From contig CP085826.1 in the NCBI GenBank assembly GCA_020809705.1, positions 5,952,001 through 6,016,000 on the forward strand: a DNA stretch of 64,000 nucleotides, given 5' to 3'. This document shows positions 10,829-21,144 of the stretch, piece after piece. Source of the DNA: Calonectria ilicicola (lineage: Eukaryota; Ascomycota; Sordariomycetes; Hypocreales; Nectriaceae). Every line of letters begins with the position of its first letter. The stretch's first letter is position 1. Below the pieces are notes generated by a model. It had not been told where the DNA came from. It searched no databases and saw only the letters and a program-made list of their open reading frames with translations. The translations under genes were made by a program, and so were the position numbers.

Positions 10829-11572
10829 TTACGCATTGTTCTTGGCGTAGTTCTTCTTGCCAACGCTGAAGGGAACATAGCGGTACTTGATCATGTGCTG
10901 GATCTGTTTCCTCACTGTTCGCATGGTTAGACACGTGCTCGATTTCAAATCAGAAATATACTCGGCAACTTACTGGTAAGGAAGAAGAGGATGAACCAGT
11001 ACATAACCAGAACGGGCCAGAAGACAGGAACGTTGAAGATCTCAAACCAGCTGCAGAAGAAAGAGATGCAGATGGCGCGTGTAGCCCAGTACCAAAACTT
11101 AAACTCAGGAAGGCGTCGGATAAATGGTTTAAACTCTTCGTCCTGCTTGGTAGGGAGGGTGCCTACAGAACCGTCCTCCATCTCATTGTCGATCGCTTCG
11201 TTTGAGGGGTCAAATTTAGGCTGCAGGAAGGCTAGGAACAGGTTGAGGAGGTAGATTCCCAGCGCATAGGCAACTGTGTTCTGGTCAGCTCGGGGTTCAT
11301 GGGTGAGCAAGGGGTTGCAGTGAGGGCGCACCAATGTACCATCCTTGCGCAAACAAGATTCGGAAGAAGAAGAGGAGCAGGGCGACACCAGTGCCGACCC
11401 ATCTGTAGAGAACAAAAGGGGTGGACTGGTCCAAGAGGGCTTGGTATTGCTATGCCTCGTTAGTCAATGGTTCGTTGCTGATTGGTGCAGTGACGACGCA
11501 TACTCGCTGGATCTTGGAGGTGTGGACGCTGACAGCCTCGAAAGGAGTCTGCTCGGGCTCGGTCGCATTCAT
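10829..11572 (-). CDS. rer1: Rer1, Golgi-to-ER retrieval receptor
   Basis: Four minus-strand exons, 11572-11504, 11449-11332, 11273-10974 and 10914-10829, give 190 residues, the usual size. The reconstructed chain reads QYQALLDQSTPFVLYRW, then a first hydrophobic segment, QGWYIVAYALGIYLLNLFLAFLQPK, the acidic FDPSNEAIDNEMEDG loop, LPEFKFWYWATRA and two more hydrophobic segments, ending in MRKQIQHMIKYRY and a Lys-rich tail. Four membrane spans match Rer1, which returns escaped ER membrane proteins from cis-Golgi in COPI vesicles. Each of the three introns is short (49-59 bases), and all splices keep frame. Confidence 0.95.
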
Positions 11573-12579
11573 CTTGGATAAAATCTGGACGGTGGGAAGT
11601 AGTTGTGGAATAGAGAGGTCTTTGGTGAAGGAGCGGGCGCGAAAGAAAGGAGCGGCGGGTCGAGAGACGGTTGCGATAGCAGCGTAAGGAGGGATTAGTG
11701 GAGGGAGCCAAGATGCAGTCGCAATTATCAATGCTGGGATAGAATCCTGGCTTAACGAAGCCACGTTGGCTGCGCCGGCAAATTCCCGGTTGATTGCGCC
11801 CTCACTAATGGTGTGCTGTGATTGCCTGCTGGACTTGACCCCACTAGGAGTTGTTCGCCTGGCTGAGGCTACAGCGGTGGCATAGCGCGTCGCGTATGTA
11901 ATTAAGCCCAGGCTCTAAACGTCCGAGCTATTGGGAAGGTCCTAAAGCTTCGGCTCTGGCGATGCTGGTTGCGTTGCCTTGTTCACTGGCCTGGACTCAT
12001 GCTTCCCCATGCATTCGTGTAAGCCCTACACTCTTAGAAATCTCGGCATGTTCCGCCTAGCTCCTAAACAGATTATGTGCATACTTGTACTTGCATCTTC
12101 ACCATATTTGGCATACCTCGGTTGGTGGAGCACACTGCCAGGGAACAGCTTCCAAAATTATTCGAGAATGCACGCTGCACGATCATATCACAGACTGTAT
12201 CTAAGAGAAACAGGCCCCTCAGCCAAGCACAGCTATTCACCTCTAGGTTTCATCTTCGGTCGTTGCCCAGGTTATACTTTCTTCTCCTGTTCTAAATCAT
12301 TTTCACGTGACTCCCATACCAGTCGGCTTTACCTTCTTCGGCGGTTGTTGTTATCCTCGGCTCAATTGCCGATGATTGCCAGGTCTGATCCGCTGCGTCA
12401 CTGTGTGGGTGGCTCAAGCTCCTAGCTCCTCGTTGTATTATTACCCATTGAGCTCCCTTCACCGATAGCCATTCTTTGGACTTTGCCATTGATTCCAATC
12501 AATTGGATACTCGCTTCCTATTAATCACGATTGATCATCACCTCTTACCGTTGGCTCCCCGCCTGCTACTTGTATCAGG
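11573..12579. other. Intergenic, divergent promoters
   Basis: About 1 kb between the divergent starts of rer1 and the enoyl-CoA hydratase gene. An open frame at 11979-12425 has no domain and is treated as chance. Confidence 0.55.
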
Positions 12580-13503
12580 ATGAATGCCCTCCGAACTTTG
12601 AGGCCCGTGACTACTCGGGTTCCCTTCCAACCCTCCACCCTTCCCCGGGTAGCTCGTGCCTACAGCTCCAAGTCGTATGAGTTTCTTCAGATTTCTCAAC
12701 CTAAGCCCGGCGTGAGCCAAGGTGCGTTGTACTGGCCTGCTGGTGGGAGTCGCTACTAAATCCCAAGCACAGTGACACTGAACCGCCCCAAGGCCTTGAA
12801 TGCGCTCTGCACCCCCCTCATCAAGGAGCTCAACGAAGCTCTAGTCGGGCTAAATGGCTCCGATGAGACCTCCGTTATTATCTTGACGGGGTCCCAGAAG
12901 GCGTTTGCAGCGGGTGCTGACATTAAAGAGATGGCCCCGCTCACATTTTCTGGCGCCTACACCAGTTCCTTCATCGAATCCTGGTCGGATCTAACGACTC
13001 AGGTCAAGAAGCCCATCATCGCTGCCGTCTCCGGCCACGCCCTTGGAGGTGGTTGTGAGTTGGCCATGATGTGCGACCTCATCTACTGCACAGACAATGC
13101 CAACTTTGGCCAGCCCGAGATCAAGCTAGGCACTGTTCCCGGTGCCGGCGGCAGTCAACGATTGACTCGTGCTATTGGAAAGGCCAAGTCCATGGAGCTC
13201 ATCCTGACGGGTAAGTCATTCTCGGGTGCCGAAGCTGAAAAGTGGGGGCTTGCGGCAAGGTCGTTCCCTACCTATGAAGCACTGATGGAGGAGACATTGA
13301 AGCTGGCTGAGACGATTGCTGGTTACTCCAAGGTTGCCGTCATGGCGGGCAAGGAGGTGGTAAACAAGAGCCAGGATCTGCCGCTGCGGGACGGAGTCGA
13401 GTATGAGAGGCGGGTCTTCCACAGCTTGTTTGGCAGCCAGGATCAGAAGATCGGTATGAAGGCGTTTGCAGAAAAGAAGAAGGCTGAGTGGTCTCACTCG
13501 TAG
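12580..13503 (+). CDS. Mitochondrial enoyl-CoA hydratase (crotonase)
   Basis: Exons 12580-12721 and 12773-13503 give 290 residues, the same size as mammalian ECHS1. The first 30 residues are Arg/Ser/Thr-rich without acids (MNALRTLRPVTTRVPFQPS...RVARAYSSKS), a mitochondrial presequence. The hydratase core is complete: VTLNRPKALNAL, the oxyanion-hole segment AFAAGADIKEM, ALGGGCELAMMCD with catalytic Glu143, and QPEIKLGTVPGAGGSQRL with catalytic Glu163, matching the Glu144/Glu164 pair of the rat enzyme. It hydrates trans-2-enoyl-CoA in short-chain beta-oxidation and branched amino-acid breakdown. The 51-base intron ends CACAG. Confidence 0.95.
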
Positions 13504-14457
13504 AGTGCATGGCGCTATGCGGGTGAGACTAGATGATGCCCGCTATCAGAGCCAAGGCTGGTGCTTACGGCAGGCAGCATGAGGCAAATGCGTATGGTCT
13601 TTTTCTGGACTAGATGCTGGCTGTGAACTTACACACCATCTCAATCTTGGTGAGGCGGGATGTCTTGCCGGGATGGTTGTGAGTGCACTGGCCTGTTTTT
13701 GATCATGACCAGCTGAGAAGAGTCACGTAGCAAGCAATGCTTGGTCATGAGGCACTACGCAAAAGAGCAAAAAACGTCGCTTCAGGTCTTGAAGATACGC
13801 TCAGTTGTTAGATACAATCAAACCAAAACTATACCTAGCAGCTGCACCCAAGCTTTGCAACAAGTTTCATGTTTCGCTGTCGAGTTTATGCTAGGGATGT
13901 CTCGCATCTCACCCCGCGCCATCCCTGCTTTTGCTGATCCGCAAGGCATCGTCGTATTCATGCGACCTAACCTGTGTTGAAGAAAACAAAACAGAGGCTT
14001 GGACCATAAAAACAGCCGACATTTTCATCCCGCCCAAAAAAGAAAAAAACACATGGCAAATACATATTGCACATAACGTGACTACGCATTTTTCTTGTTT
14101 TTTTTTTTTTCCTGTTGCTGGTGCATTTTTCGTCAGATTCGACAGCCGCCTAGTTCAACCCACCGAATAGCACGTATATAGCGGGCCTTGCATCCACCAA
14201 GGCAATGGATCCCTCGCCAGACACACTAATTCCCGTCTCATAGTGCCCATCTTGACTGGACCACCCCCAGCGTAGCCACCCCGCCACCCGCTGAGAGACA
14301 GATGACACAGGTTTGACCCAGCGCCCAACGCCGTCATCCATTTAGGTACTCTTCAATCCTGCGTCTTTGCTTCGGAGGCGGTCGCCAACTCCTAGTCTCC
14401 CGGAGACTGGGCCATACTTGATTGCGCTTGCCATGAATACACCCACAAAAGCCTGGC
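13504..14457. other. Intergenic
   Basis: About 950 bases downstream of the hydratase gene and upstream of the RING gene. A T tract at 14099-14111 and short chance frames only. Confidence 0.5.
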
Positions 14458-17307
14458 ATGGATCTTGAGAAGGAATTAACGTGCTCTGTAAGTATTTCCT
14501 TGTGCCTCTTTCTGCTCGTCTTCCCCCACCTTGCCCGCTCCGCCCAGCCATCAGAGTTCGCATGGTTTTTTGGCATATTGACTCCTGCTGACTCTGCGCA
14601 GATCTGCACAGAGCTTTTATACCAACCCCTAACGCTCCTCGACTGTCTTCATACCTTCTGCGGCGCCTGTCTTAAAGAGTGGTTCACCTTCCAAGCCGCA
14701 ACTGCCGAAAGATCCCCGAATCCGCCGGCCCCTGGTGCCACCTTCACCTGCCCATCATGTCGAGCGGCTGTCCGCGATACCAAGCACAATGCCACGGTTG
14801 TCACATTGTTGGACATGTTCGTGGCTGCGAACCCCGACAAGGCTCGCTCCGCCGCCGAAAAGGAGGAAATGGCGGGGAAGTACAAACCGGGCGACCAAGT
14901 GCTCCCCCAGATCTCCAGCCGTGAGAGGACGGCGGATGAACGCCGTGCGGAAGATGAAGACCGACGTTTGGTTGACGAGGTGAGAGAGATGAGCCTACGT
15001 GATGCGGGGGTTTCGTCATCAGTACCCCCCAGGGCCAGAAGAAGGCGAGACAGCCGTGATGACAGGCCAAGAACGAACAGAGACCGGAGCTTGGATGGCC
15101 GTCAACGAAGAAATGGCCATCGCTCGCGCGGAGACGAAGGCTCTCTGCATCGCTCCGAACATGTTGATGGTGATCGAAGACGTCGGCGAAGTGAGTCAAG
15201 ACAGCGCCAAATCGAGCATCAGTCATCCATTCGGTCGCTCATTAGTTCCGCCGACATGAGCGAGCGGGATATTGAAAGAGAAATTGAAGATTTTGCCAGG
15301 CAGATTCAGGAGGAAGGACTTCTCGACGGGCTCGATCTGGACAATATCGATCTGAGTCGGGATGATGACCTTAGCCGTCGCATCACGGAAGCTTATCGCC
15401 GACGACAAAGAGACCGAGCTCGGCAGGAGGCTTCGCGGAGACAGCAGTCAGGTGGCCATTCTTCTTCTTCACGGCACACGGAATCAACAGGAACGGATAC
15501 AAGATTGCGTGCACCAGAAAGCGAACGACAACGGAGCCGCACCCGTCCGCATTCAAGGTCGGCTAGTGCAACAAGCCAAACTGAAGAACGGAGCAGACCT
15601 CCACCATCTGGCTCGGCATCGAGTTTAGATGTCCAAGACAATAGTCGAAGGACCAGGAGGCGCACGTCCAGCGATACCCGCAGTGCGACAGTCCCTATTT
15701 TCCCCACATCGTCATCTGACACCAGGCCCGCGACCCGATCTTCAACAGATCTACCGCTGAGGTCTCAAACTTCAGACCCAACAGCCCCGCGATCTAGCTT
15801 TAGTGAATCACGCAGCTCAAGTACTCCAGCTGTGTCTGGTCAACCGCCAAGCACAAATGAAACCACGCCAAATCCGGGGACCGGCAGTAACCTCTCCTTT
15901 GCCAACCGGGCACCTCAAGGGCCACCTGGAGGTGGTGCGTCGCTAGGAAACCATCCGGAACAAACTTCTGGAAGAAGCCGGAATAACCGCCCTGCAGATC
16001 TTTCCTTGGCTTCATCTATAGTTACAAGCCCAGGCAGCAGCCCAACTGTGACTGGAAACCAAAGAGCACGATCCCAGGCGATCCCAGAGCCATCAATCAG
16101 TTGCTCACGATGCAACAAGCAACACATTGAGTACGAGGTTCATTACAACTGTGGGATATGCGCCGATGGTCATTGGAACTTGTGTCTTGATTGCTACCGA
16201 TTGGGGCGAGGGTGCATGTACTGGTTCGGCTTCGGTCATGGAGCCTGGTCAAAGTGGGAGAAAAAGCGCCAGCAATCAGATACCCCTATCCCACATCCTC
16301 ATATCCTCAGCGCAAGCCGCTACTTGCCTCCTCGAGGAGGAGTTGATGGCAGAAAAGTACTCACCCTTGATGATCCACGCAAGCGCCTAGAAAGCGGAAC
16401 ATTCTGCGCAAAGTGCTTAGCATGGACCAATGAATGTTATTGGCGCTGTGATGTATGCAACGAAGGAGACTGGGGTTTTTGCAACGATTGCGTGAATCAA
16501 GGTCGATCTTGCACACATCTTCTTCTACCGCTGGCGCATGAGGCGACTCAATCTTCCTATCCCAGATCTCCTGGGCGACCCCCAGCTGCCACACTGCTAA
16601 CTGGCCCCAATGCATCCAGCGTTGGAGCCTTCAAACCGTTGACATTTACCACGAGATGTGACGTCTGCCAGGACCCCATATCCCCGAACAAGGCAAGATA
16701 TCATTGCTACAGTTGTACTAGCTCCCTTGTTCCAGATGCTACTCCAGGAGATTATGATATCTGCTCATCGTGCTATAGCAATCTGGTTGCAATGGGCCAA
16801 ATTAGCCAAGAAAATGGGCATTCTGGTTGGAGACGTTGTATGCAAGGACATAGAATGGTAGTGGTCGTTTTCACTGATGGCAAAATTGGGCAGTGGAGAT
16901 ACATTGCCAAAGATCTGGTTGGTGGCCGCAGTCTCCGTTCCGAAGCTCCAGAAAGCTCTACACACCAGGCCAATGGTCTCCAGAAGTGGTTATGGCAGCA
17001 GGGTGATCAGACCGTGGCTCGACTCATCACTAGGGAAGTGTCAGAATCAGCACCTACAAACGATGGGTCTACGACAATAACAAAGCACTTCCCCCCTGAG
17101 GGAGGAGTCGGGCTGAAGGCCACTGCTAGGTGGGCCTGGTACCCTAAAGCTGGGTCAGACGACGAGCTCATGTTCCCACGAGGGGCCGAGATCAAAGAAA
17201 TTGAGGACGTTAATGGAGACTGGTTCTTTGGAAGCTACATGGGCTCTCGAGGGCTATTCCCAGCGCCATATGTGCGGTTGGATCAGAGGCACGGGGGAGA
17301 CAGTTAA
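14458..17307 (+). CDS. RING / cysteine-rich zinc modules / SH3 multidomain protein, probable E3 ubiquitin ligase
   Basis: Exons 14458-14487 and 14602-17307 give 911 residues. Splicing joins TCS to ICTEL, restoring a C3HC4 RING (CSICTELLYQP, DCLHTFCGACLKEW, CPSCRAAV) at about residues 9-65. Residues 110-520 are low-complexity, rich in Arg, Ser and Asp, with RS/RD runs and a helical SERDIEREIEDFARQIQEEG stretch. Three cysteine-rich modules follow: CSRCNKQH...CGICADGHWNLCLDC, FCAKCLAWTNECYWRCDVCNEGDWGFCNDC, and a ZZ-like TRCDVCQDPI...YDICSSCY. The last 60 residues are an SH3 domain (ATARWAWYPKAGSDDELMF, DVNGDWFFGSY, GLFPAPYVRL). A RING E3 recruited through SH3 and ZZ contacts is the inference. 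The 114-base intron is open and a multiple of three, so retention would insert 38 residues and break the RING. Confidence 0.88.
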   Translation: MDLEKELTCSVSISLCLFLLVFPHLARSAQPSEFAWFFGILTPADSAQICTELLYQPLTLLDCLHTFCGACLKEWFTFQAATAERSPNPPAPGATFTCPSCRAAVRDTKHNATVVTLLDMFVAANPDKARSAAEKEEMAGKYKPGDQVLPQISSRERTADERRAEDEDRRLVDEVREMSLRDAGVSSSVPPRARRRRDSRDDRPRTNRDRSLDGRQRRNGHRSRGDEGSLHRSEHVDGDRRRRRSESRQRQIEHQSSIRSLISSADMSERDIEREIEDFARQIQEEGLLDGLDLDNIDLSRDDDLSRRITEAYRRRQRDRARQEASRRQQSGGHSSSSRHTESTGTDTRLRAPESERQRSRTRPHSRSASATSQTEERSRPPPSGSASSLDVQDNSRRTRRRTSSDTRSATVPIFPTSSSDTRPATRSSTDLPLRSQTSDPTAPRSSFSESRSSSTPAVSGQPPSTNETTPNPGTGSNLSFANRAPQGPPGGGASLGNHPEQTSGRSRNNRPADLSLASSIVTSPGSSPTVTGNQRARSQAIPEPSISCSRCNKQHIEYEVHYNCGICADGHWNLCLDCYRLGRGCMYWFGFGHGAWSKWEKKRQQSDTPIPHPHILSASRYLPPRGGVDGRKVLTLDDPRKRLESGTFCAKCLAWTNECYWRCDVCNEGDWGFCNDCVNQGRSCTHLLLPLAHEATQSSYPRSPGRPPAATLLTGPNASSVGAFKPLTFTTRCDVCQDPISPNKARYHCYSCTSSLVPDATPGDYDICSSCYSNLVAMGQISQENGHSGWRRCMQGHRMVVVVFTDGKIGQWRYIAKDLVGGRSLRSEAPESSTHQANGLQKWLWQQGDQTVARLITREVSESAPTNDGSTTITKHFPPEGGVGLKATARWAWYPKAGSDDELMFPRGAEIKEIEDVNGDWFFGSYMGSRGLFPAPYVRLDQRHGGDS

Positions 17308-17741
17308 AACGAAAAGCACATGGAATGACGAGAGACGAAGTTGGACACGAAATGACGTTGGTTACTGATGAGGAGATGAATATGTCTTGTAGAGCGAAGT
17401 TTAGCAATATATCCACAACATGCACCGTATATGATGATTGCCATTGTAGATACTTTCAGTGTGCAGAGAGCATGGCGCGTCGTCCGGGGATGGCTTTCCA
17501 GATTGGTAAGCCGGAGGTGGAAGTCGGGCGGGTAAAGCAGGTCATCGCCGACGACCCGACCATTGCGCACGATGGCGCAATTGCTCGGGGTCCAGTCGCG
17601 GCCCCACCTTGAATTGTGCAGTCGAGCAAAGGTGCGGAATAAGTCTCAAGCTTCCCCATACGCTTCCCCAAACTTCGGCTGGCCGTTGCAACTTTGTCAA
17701 TTGCCCTCCGCAGACGCCCACGATCTCGTATTCCGCCTCAA
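17308..17741. other. Intergenic, cysteine synthase promoter
   Basis: About 430 bases between two genes on the same strand. No gene; the right end is C-rich and directly precedes the start at 17742. Confidence 0.5.
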
Positions 17742-18930
17742 ATGTTCCGTCACAGCGTGCGGCGCCTCGCCGTTGCCGCGGCCAAGGCCGCCGAGCCCAG
17801 TGCCCACACCCTCGCCGTGTCGAGCGCCCAGGGCGTCTCCAAGGGCTTGACTGGAGGTGCGATTCTTTCTGCCAGCTGAGTAGGCGGCATTGGGTTTGGG
17901 GCGCATTGCTGACCATGTATTCCCCTCTGCAGCCATCGGAAACACTCCCCTCATCCGCCTCAACAAGCTGTCCGAGGAGACTGGCTGCGAAATCCTGGGC
18001 AAGGCCGAGTTCATGAACCCCGGAGGTTCGATCAAGGACCGTGCCGCCCTCTACGTTGTCAAGGATGCTGAGGAGCGCGGCCTGCTCCGTCCTGGCGGCA
18101 CTGTTGTCGAGGGCACCGCTGGAAACACTGGCATTGGCCTTGCCCATGTGTGCAGGTCCCGCGGCTACAAGCTCGTCATTTACATGCCCAACACGCAATC
18201 CCAGGGCAAGATTGATCTCCTCCGCCTCCTCGGCGCCGAGGTCTACCCTGTCCCCGCCGTCGCCTTTGACAACCCCGAAAACTACAACCACCAGGCCCGC
18301 CGCCATGCAGAGCGCCTGGAGAATGCCGTCTGGACCAACCAGTTCGACAACACGGCCAACCGCCGCGCGCACATTGAGACGACGGGTCCTGAGATTTGGG
18401 CACAGACCCAGGGCAAGGTCGATGCCTTCACTTGCGCCACCGGTACCGCGGGCACCCTCGCGGGCATTACCCGATACCTCAAGGAGACGTCCAACGGTCG
18501 TGTCAAGAGCTTCCTCGCCGATCCCCCAGGCAGTGTGCTGCACTCTTACATCCAGTCAGGTGGCAAGCTGATTGAGCGCAGTGGCTCATCCATCACTGAG
18601 GGTATCGGCCAGGGCCGTATTACTGACAACCTCCAGCCTGACCTGGAGCTGCTCGATGGCTCGCTACACATTGCTGATGAGAAGAGCATTGAGATGATCT
18701 ACCGCTGTCTCGACGAGGAAGGTCTCTACCTGGGCGCCAGCTCCTCCCTCAACGTCGTGGCTGCCAAGGAGGTGGCTGAGAAGCTTGGAAAGGGTAACAC
18801 TGTCGTCACTGTTCTGTGCGATGGTGCCTACAGATACGCCGATCGCTTGTTCTCTCGCAAGTGGTTGACTGATAAGAAGCTTTTGGGAGCTGTACCCAAG
18901 CACCTGGAGAAGTACATTGTTCTACCATAG
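17742..18930 (+). CDS. cysB: Cysteine synthase (O-acetylserine sulfhydrylase), CysB-type
   Basis: Exons 17742-17856 and 17933-18930 give 370 residues. The N terminus ([17 protein letters not shown]) looks like a mitochondrial presequence. The PLP fold is complete: [24 protein letters not shown] with the PLP lysine at Lys73, the substrate loop EGTAGNTG at 98-105, [14 protein letters not shown] for phosphate binding, and [11 protein letters not shown]. The C terminus [11 protein letters not shown]...LEKYIVLP closely matches, from memory, the filamentous-fungal CysB group and yeast Mcy1. The usual EGTSGNTG serine is alanine here, which appears typical of this group. It should condense O-acetylserine with sulfide to make cysteine. 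Codon use is strongly C-biased, suggesting high expression. Confidence 0.93.
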
Positions 18931-19020
18931 ACGGGGTGATATGTTGTACAGGGTTAAATGAGAAGAAAAAAAAAAGGTAGATAATACACTAAATGGCACA
19001 TTCCAACGTTTAATTCATGT

Positions 19021-20210
19021 TTAAGCCGATGGCGCGGGCCACTGGGGCTTCTTGCCCAAGACCTTTTCATAAGCGCCGACCCAGTTCTCCTTAGTTCCAG
19101 ACTTTTCAACGAACCCACGTAGGAATGCCTCCAGCTTCTGTTCGATAGACTCGAGGTCTTTGGTGATCTTGCCATTGCCGAGCAGTTCTCGGCTCAGCGA
19201 CAGGCCCTTGATGTTGAGGGCAATGGCTTGAATGAATTCGGCTCCAGACAAAGTAAGAGTTTTCGACTTCTTTGATAGGTTCTCGGGGTTTGTTGGGTCC
19301 AATTCAATCAGTGCCTTGGCAACGCCTCCATCCTCGGCCTCTTGGGCCCAGCGGTTGACATAGAGAGTTGCGGCATCCTCGAGGGACGTCAATGCCTTCT
19401 CATCCAACTCCGTCTGAGCCTTGGTGTTCAAGGCTTGAGCATACAGAGCTTGGCCGCGAACAACAAGGTTAAATTGTCGTGGAGCCGAATTTTTCTTGCC
19501 ATGTGGAGGTCGCTGAAGGAGGTCAAGAACGACCTCAGTCCACTTCAAAGAGGTCGCGGGGTCCTTTTCGCTGATGAACGTTAACAGCTGGATAGTGTGC
19601 TGCTTTTCTGTAAGTTTAAAGCCCGTAGAATCAGCCTGCTTGGCGCATTCAATAATAGAGTAGATTTGATTCTGTCGGCCGGCCTTGCGGATCATCTTCA
19701 TGTAGTGGTGCTGGCGGAGCTTGATGCCAGCCTTTTGGTAGCCAGCCAGAAGTGTACCCAAATTGTCCCATTCCTCTTTTGTCTTCATTAGCTCGAGAGC
19801 GCTAAGAAGAATCTTCTTTGAGTTGGGGACTTCGTGGAATCGGTCAATTGTGGAATATCTGTGCTCGAGGCCTTCAAGTTCAATGATGATGGGGTTTTGC
19901 TGGATAAAGTTGCGCATCTTGGGGTTGAAGATGAGTTCGCGCTGCTTTTCGGGGAGATGGGCGGGGAGAATAATCTTGTCCTGAATCTTGCTGAGGACTT
20001 GGTTGAGGTCTGCATTTTCCGTCTCGGTGAAGGTGGCTCTCAAACCTAGAATGGGAATACATCAGCAATTGAATTGAGCATCAGAACGGAAAAAAAGAAA
20101 AACGTACCATGGGCGGGACTTGTGCTGAATTGACGGGTTGACCGGGACACCGAGGAGGTGCACATGCTAGCCAGAGGCCGCATGGCCTGGGTCAATGACT
20201 TCTTCACCAT
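19021..20210 (-). CDS. Unrecognised mitochondrial helical-repeat protein
   Basis: Exons 20210-20108 and 20045-19021 on the minus strand give 375 residues. The first 35 residues (MVKKSLTQAMRPLASM...SVSRSTRQFSTSPAHG) are a clear mitochondrial presequence with an RQFSTS processing-type site. The rest is mostly helical, with repeated units resembling PPR/TPR helices (for example EEWDNLGTLLAGYQKAGIKLRQHHYMKMIRKAG and IIECAKQADSTGFKLTEKQHTIQLL). I do not recognise the family. Its divergent neighbour 221 bases away is mitochondrial ribosomal protein bL19, so a role in mitochondrial gene expression is plausible but inferred. Its stop lies 90 bases from the cysteine synthase stop, so transcripts may overlap. 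Confidence 0.85.
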
Positions 20211-20431
20211 TTTGACAATTGCACCATAAAGCACACGATCAGATGAAGCTATCGAAAAAGTTCCCATCTCCAGAATGATGGACACAAGTGGCGTGCAGGG
20301 ACCGGGAAATGGTCGGAGAAACTGTGCCACCGGACCAATCACACAGCAGAATTGGGCAATCGACCCAGGAACTTTGAAGCTCCAGAAATTCTAGAGTCGG
20401 CCCAGTATCTCTGCACGACAACTCACCCACG

Positions 20432-21144
20432 ATGAACGTAGCCACTGCGGGACGGCCGTTAGGCTGCCTCAAATCTGCCTTCCGACAGGCTAGATTTCAG
20501 AGGAGTTTCCAAAGATGCATCTCAGCGGCTGCCGCGACCCCCGCCAAGTCTGGGCCTCGAAACGAGTTCAGCGGACGACAACGTACGGCTCAGTCTTGAT
20601 CCTTACCACCTCTAGATATATTCTTCTAACATTGAACCTCATAGGGGCCGAAAAGGATAAGGTCAGCAAGTTCGCCATCTGGCCCGAGGTTCCCACCGTC
20701 CGCGCCACACACCCCGACCCCATGCCCGCCCTCCAGCAGAAACAGTTGGCCAAGCTGGACCCGACAGGAGCCCGCACTCGTCTCTTCTCACGCGAGCACG
20801 CCGATAGCGCCAAGGTTGGAGATGTATTGATGGTGTCGACCATATCTGGCGAGCCATTTTCCGGTGCCTTTATTCAGATCCGACGTCGGGGACAGGATAC
20901 TGCGATCTTGCTGCGCGGCCAGATGATGAAGGTGGGAGTGGAGATGTGGTTCAAGATTTACAGCCCAACGGTCACGGGTATCGACATTATCTGGCGACGA
21001 CCTAAGCGAGCGCGCAGAGCCCGGTTGACATACATGCGCAAGCCCAAGCACGACATGGGCAGCGTGGATCAGCTAGTGTTTGCATGGAAGAAGGAGCGCT
21101 ACGCCCTAAGGTCGCGGGCGAAGCAGTCTGGCCAAAAGAAGTAG
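20432..21144 (+). CDS. img1: Mitochondrial large-subunit ribosomal protein bL19m (Img1)
   Basis: Exons 20432-20582 and 20645-21144 give 216 residues. The first exon codes for a basic presequence (GCLKSAFRQARFQRSFQRCIS). The bL19 domain is in the second: RTRLFSREHADSAKVGDVLMVST, EPFSGAFIQIRRRGQDTAILLRGQM, GVEMWFKIYSPTVTGIDII, and the basic RRPKRARRARLTYMRKPKHDMGSV. bL19 lies at the subunit interface of the mitoribosome; the yeast homologue Img1 is needed for respiration. The donor is GTACGG, slightly off consensus, with a CTAAC branch at about 20625 and ATAG acceptor; without this intron the first frame stops soon after. Confidence 0.93.

Noticed and set aside
11979..12425. 148-codon frame upstream of the hydratase gene
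   Set aside because: No domain, low-complexity Ser/Leu/Arg content and an overlapping frame on the other strand.
17542..18543. 333-codon minus-strand frame opposite cysB
   Set aside because: A shadow caused by strong third-position C bias of cysB; no domain of its own.
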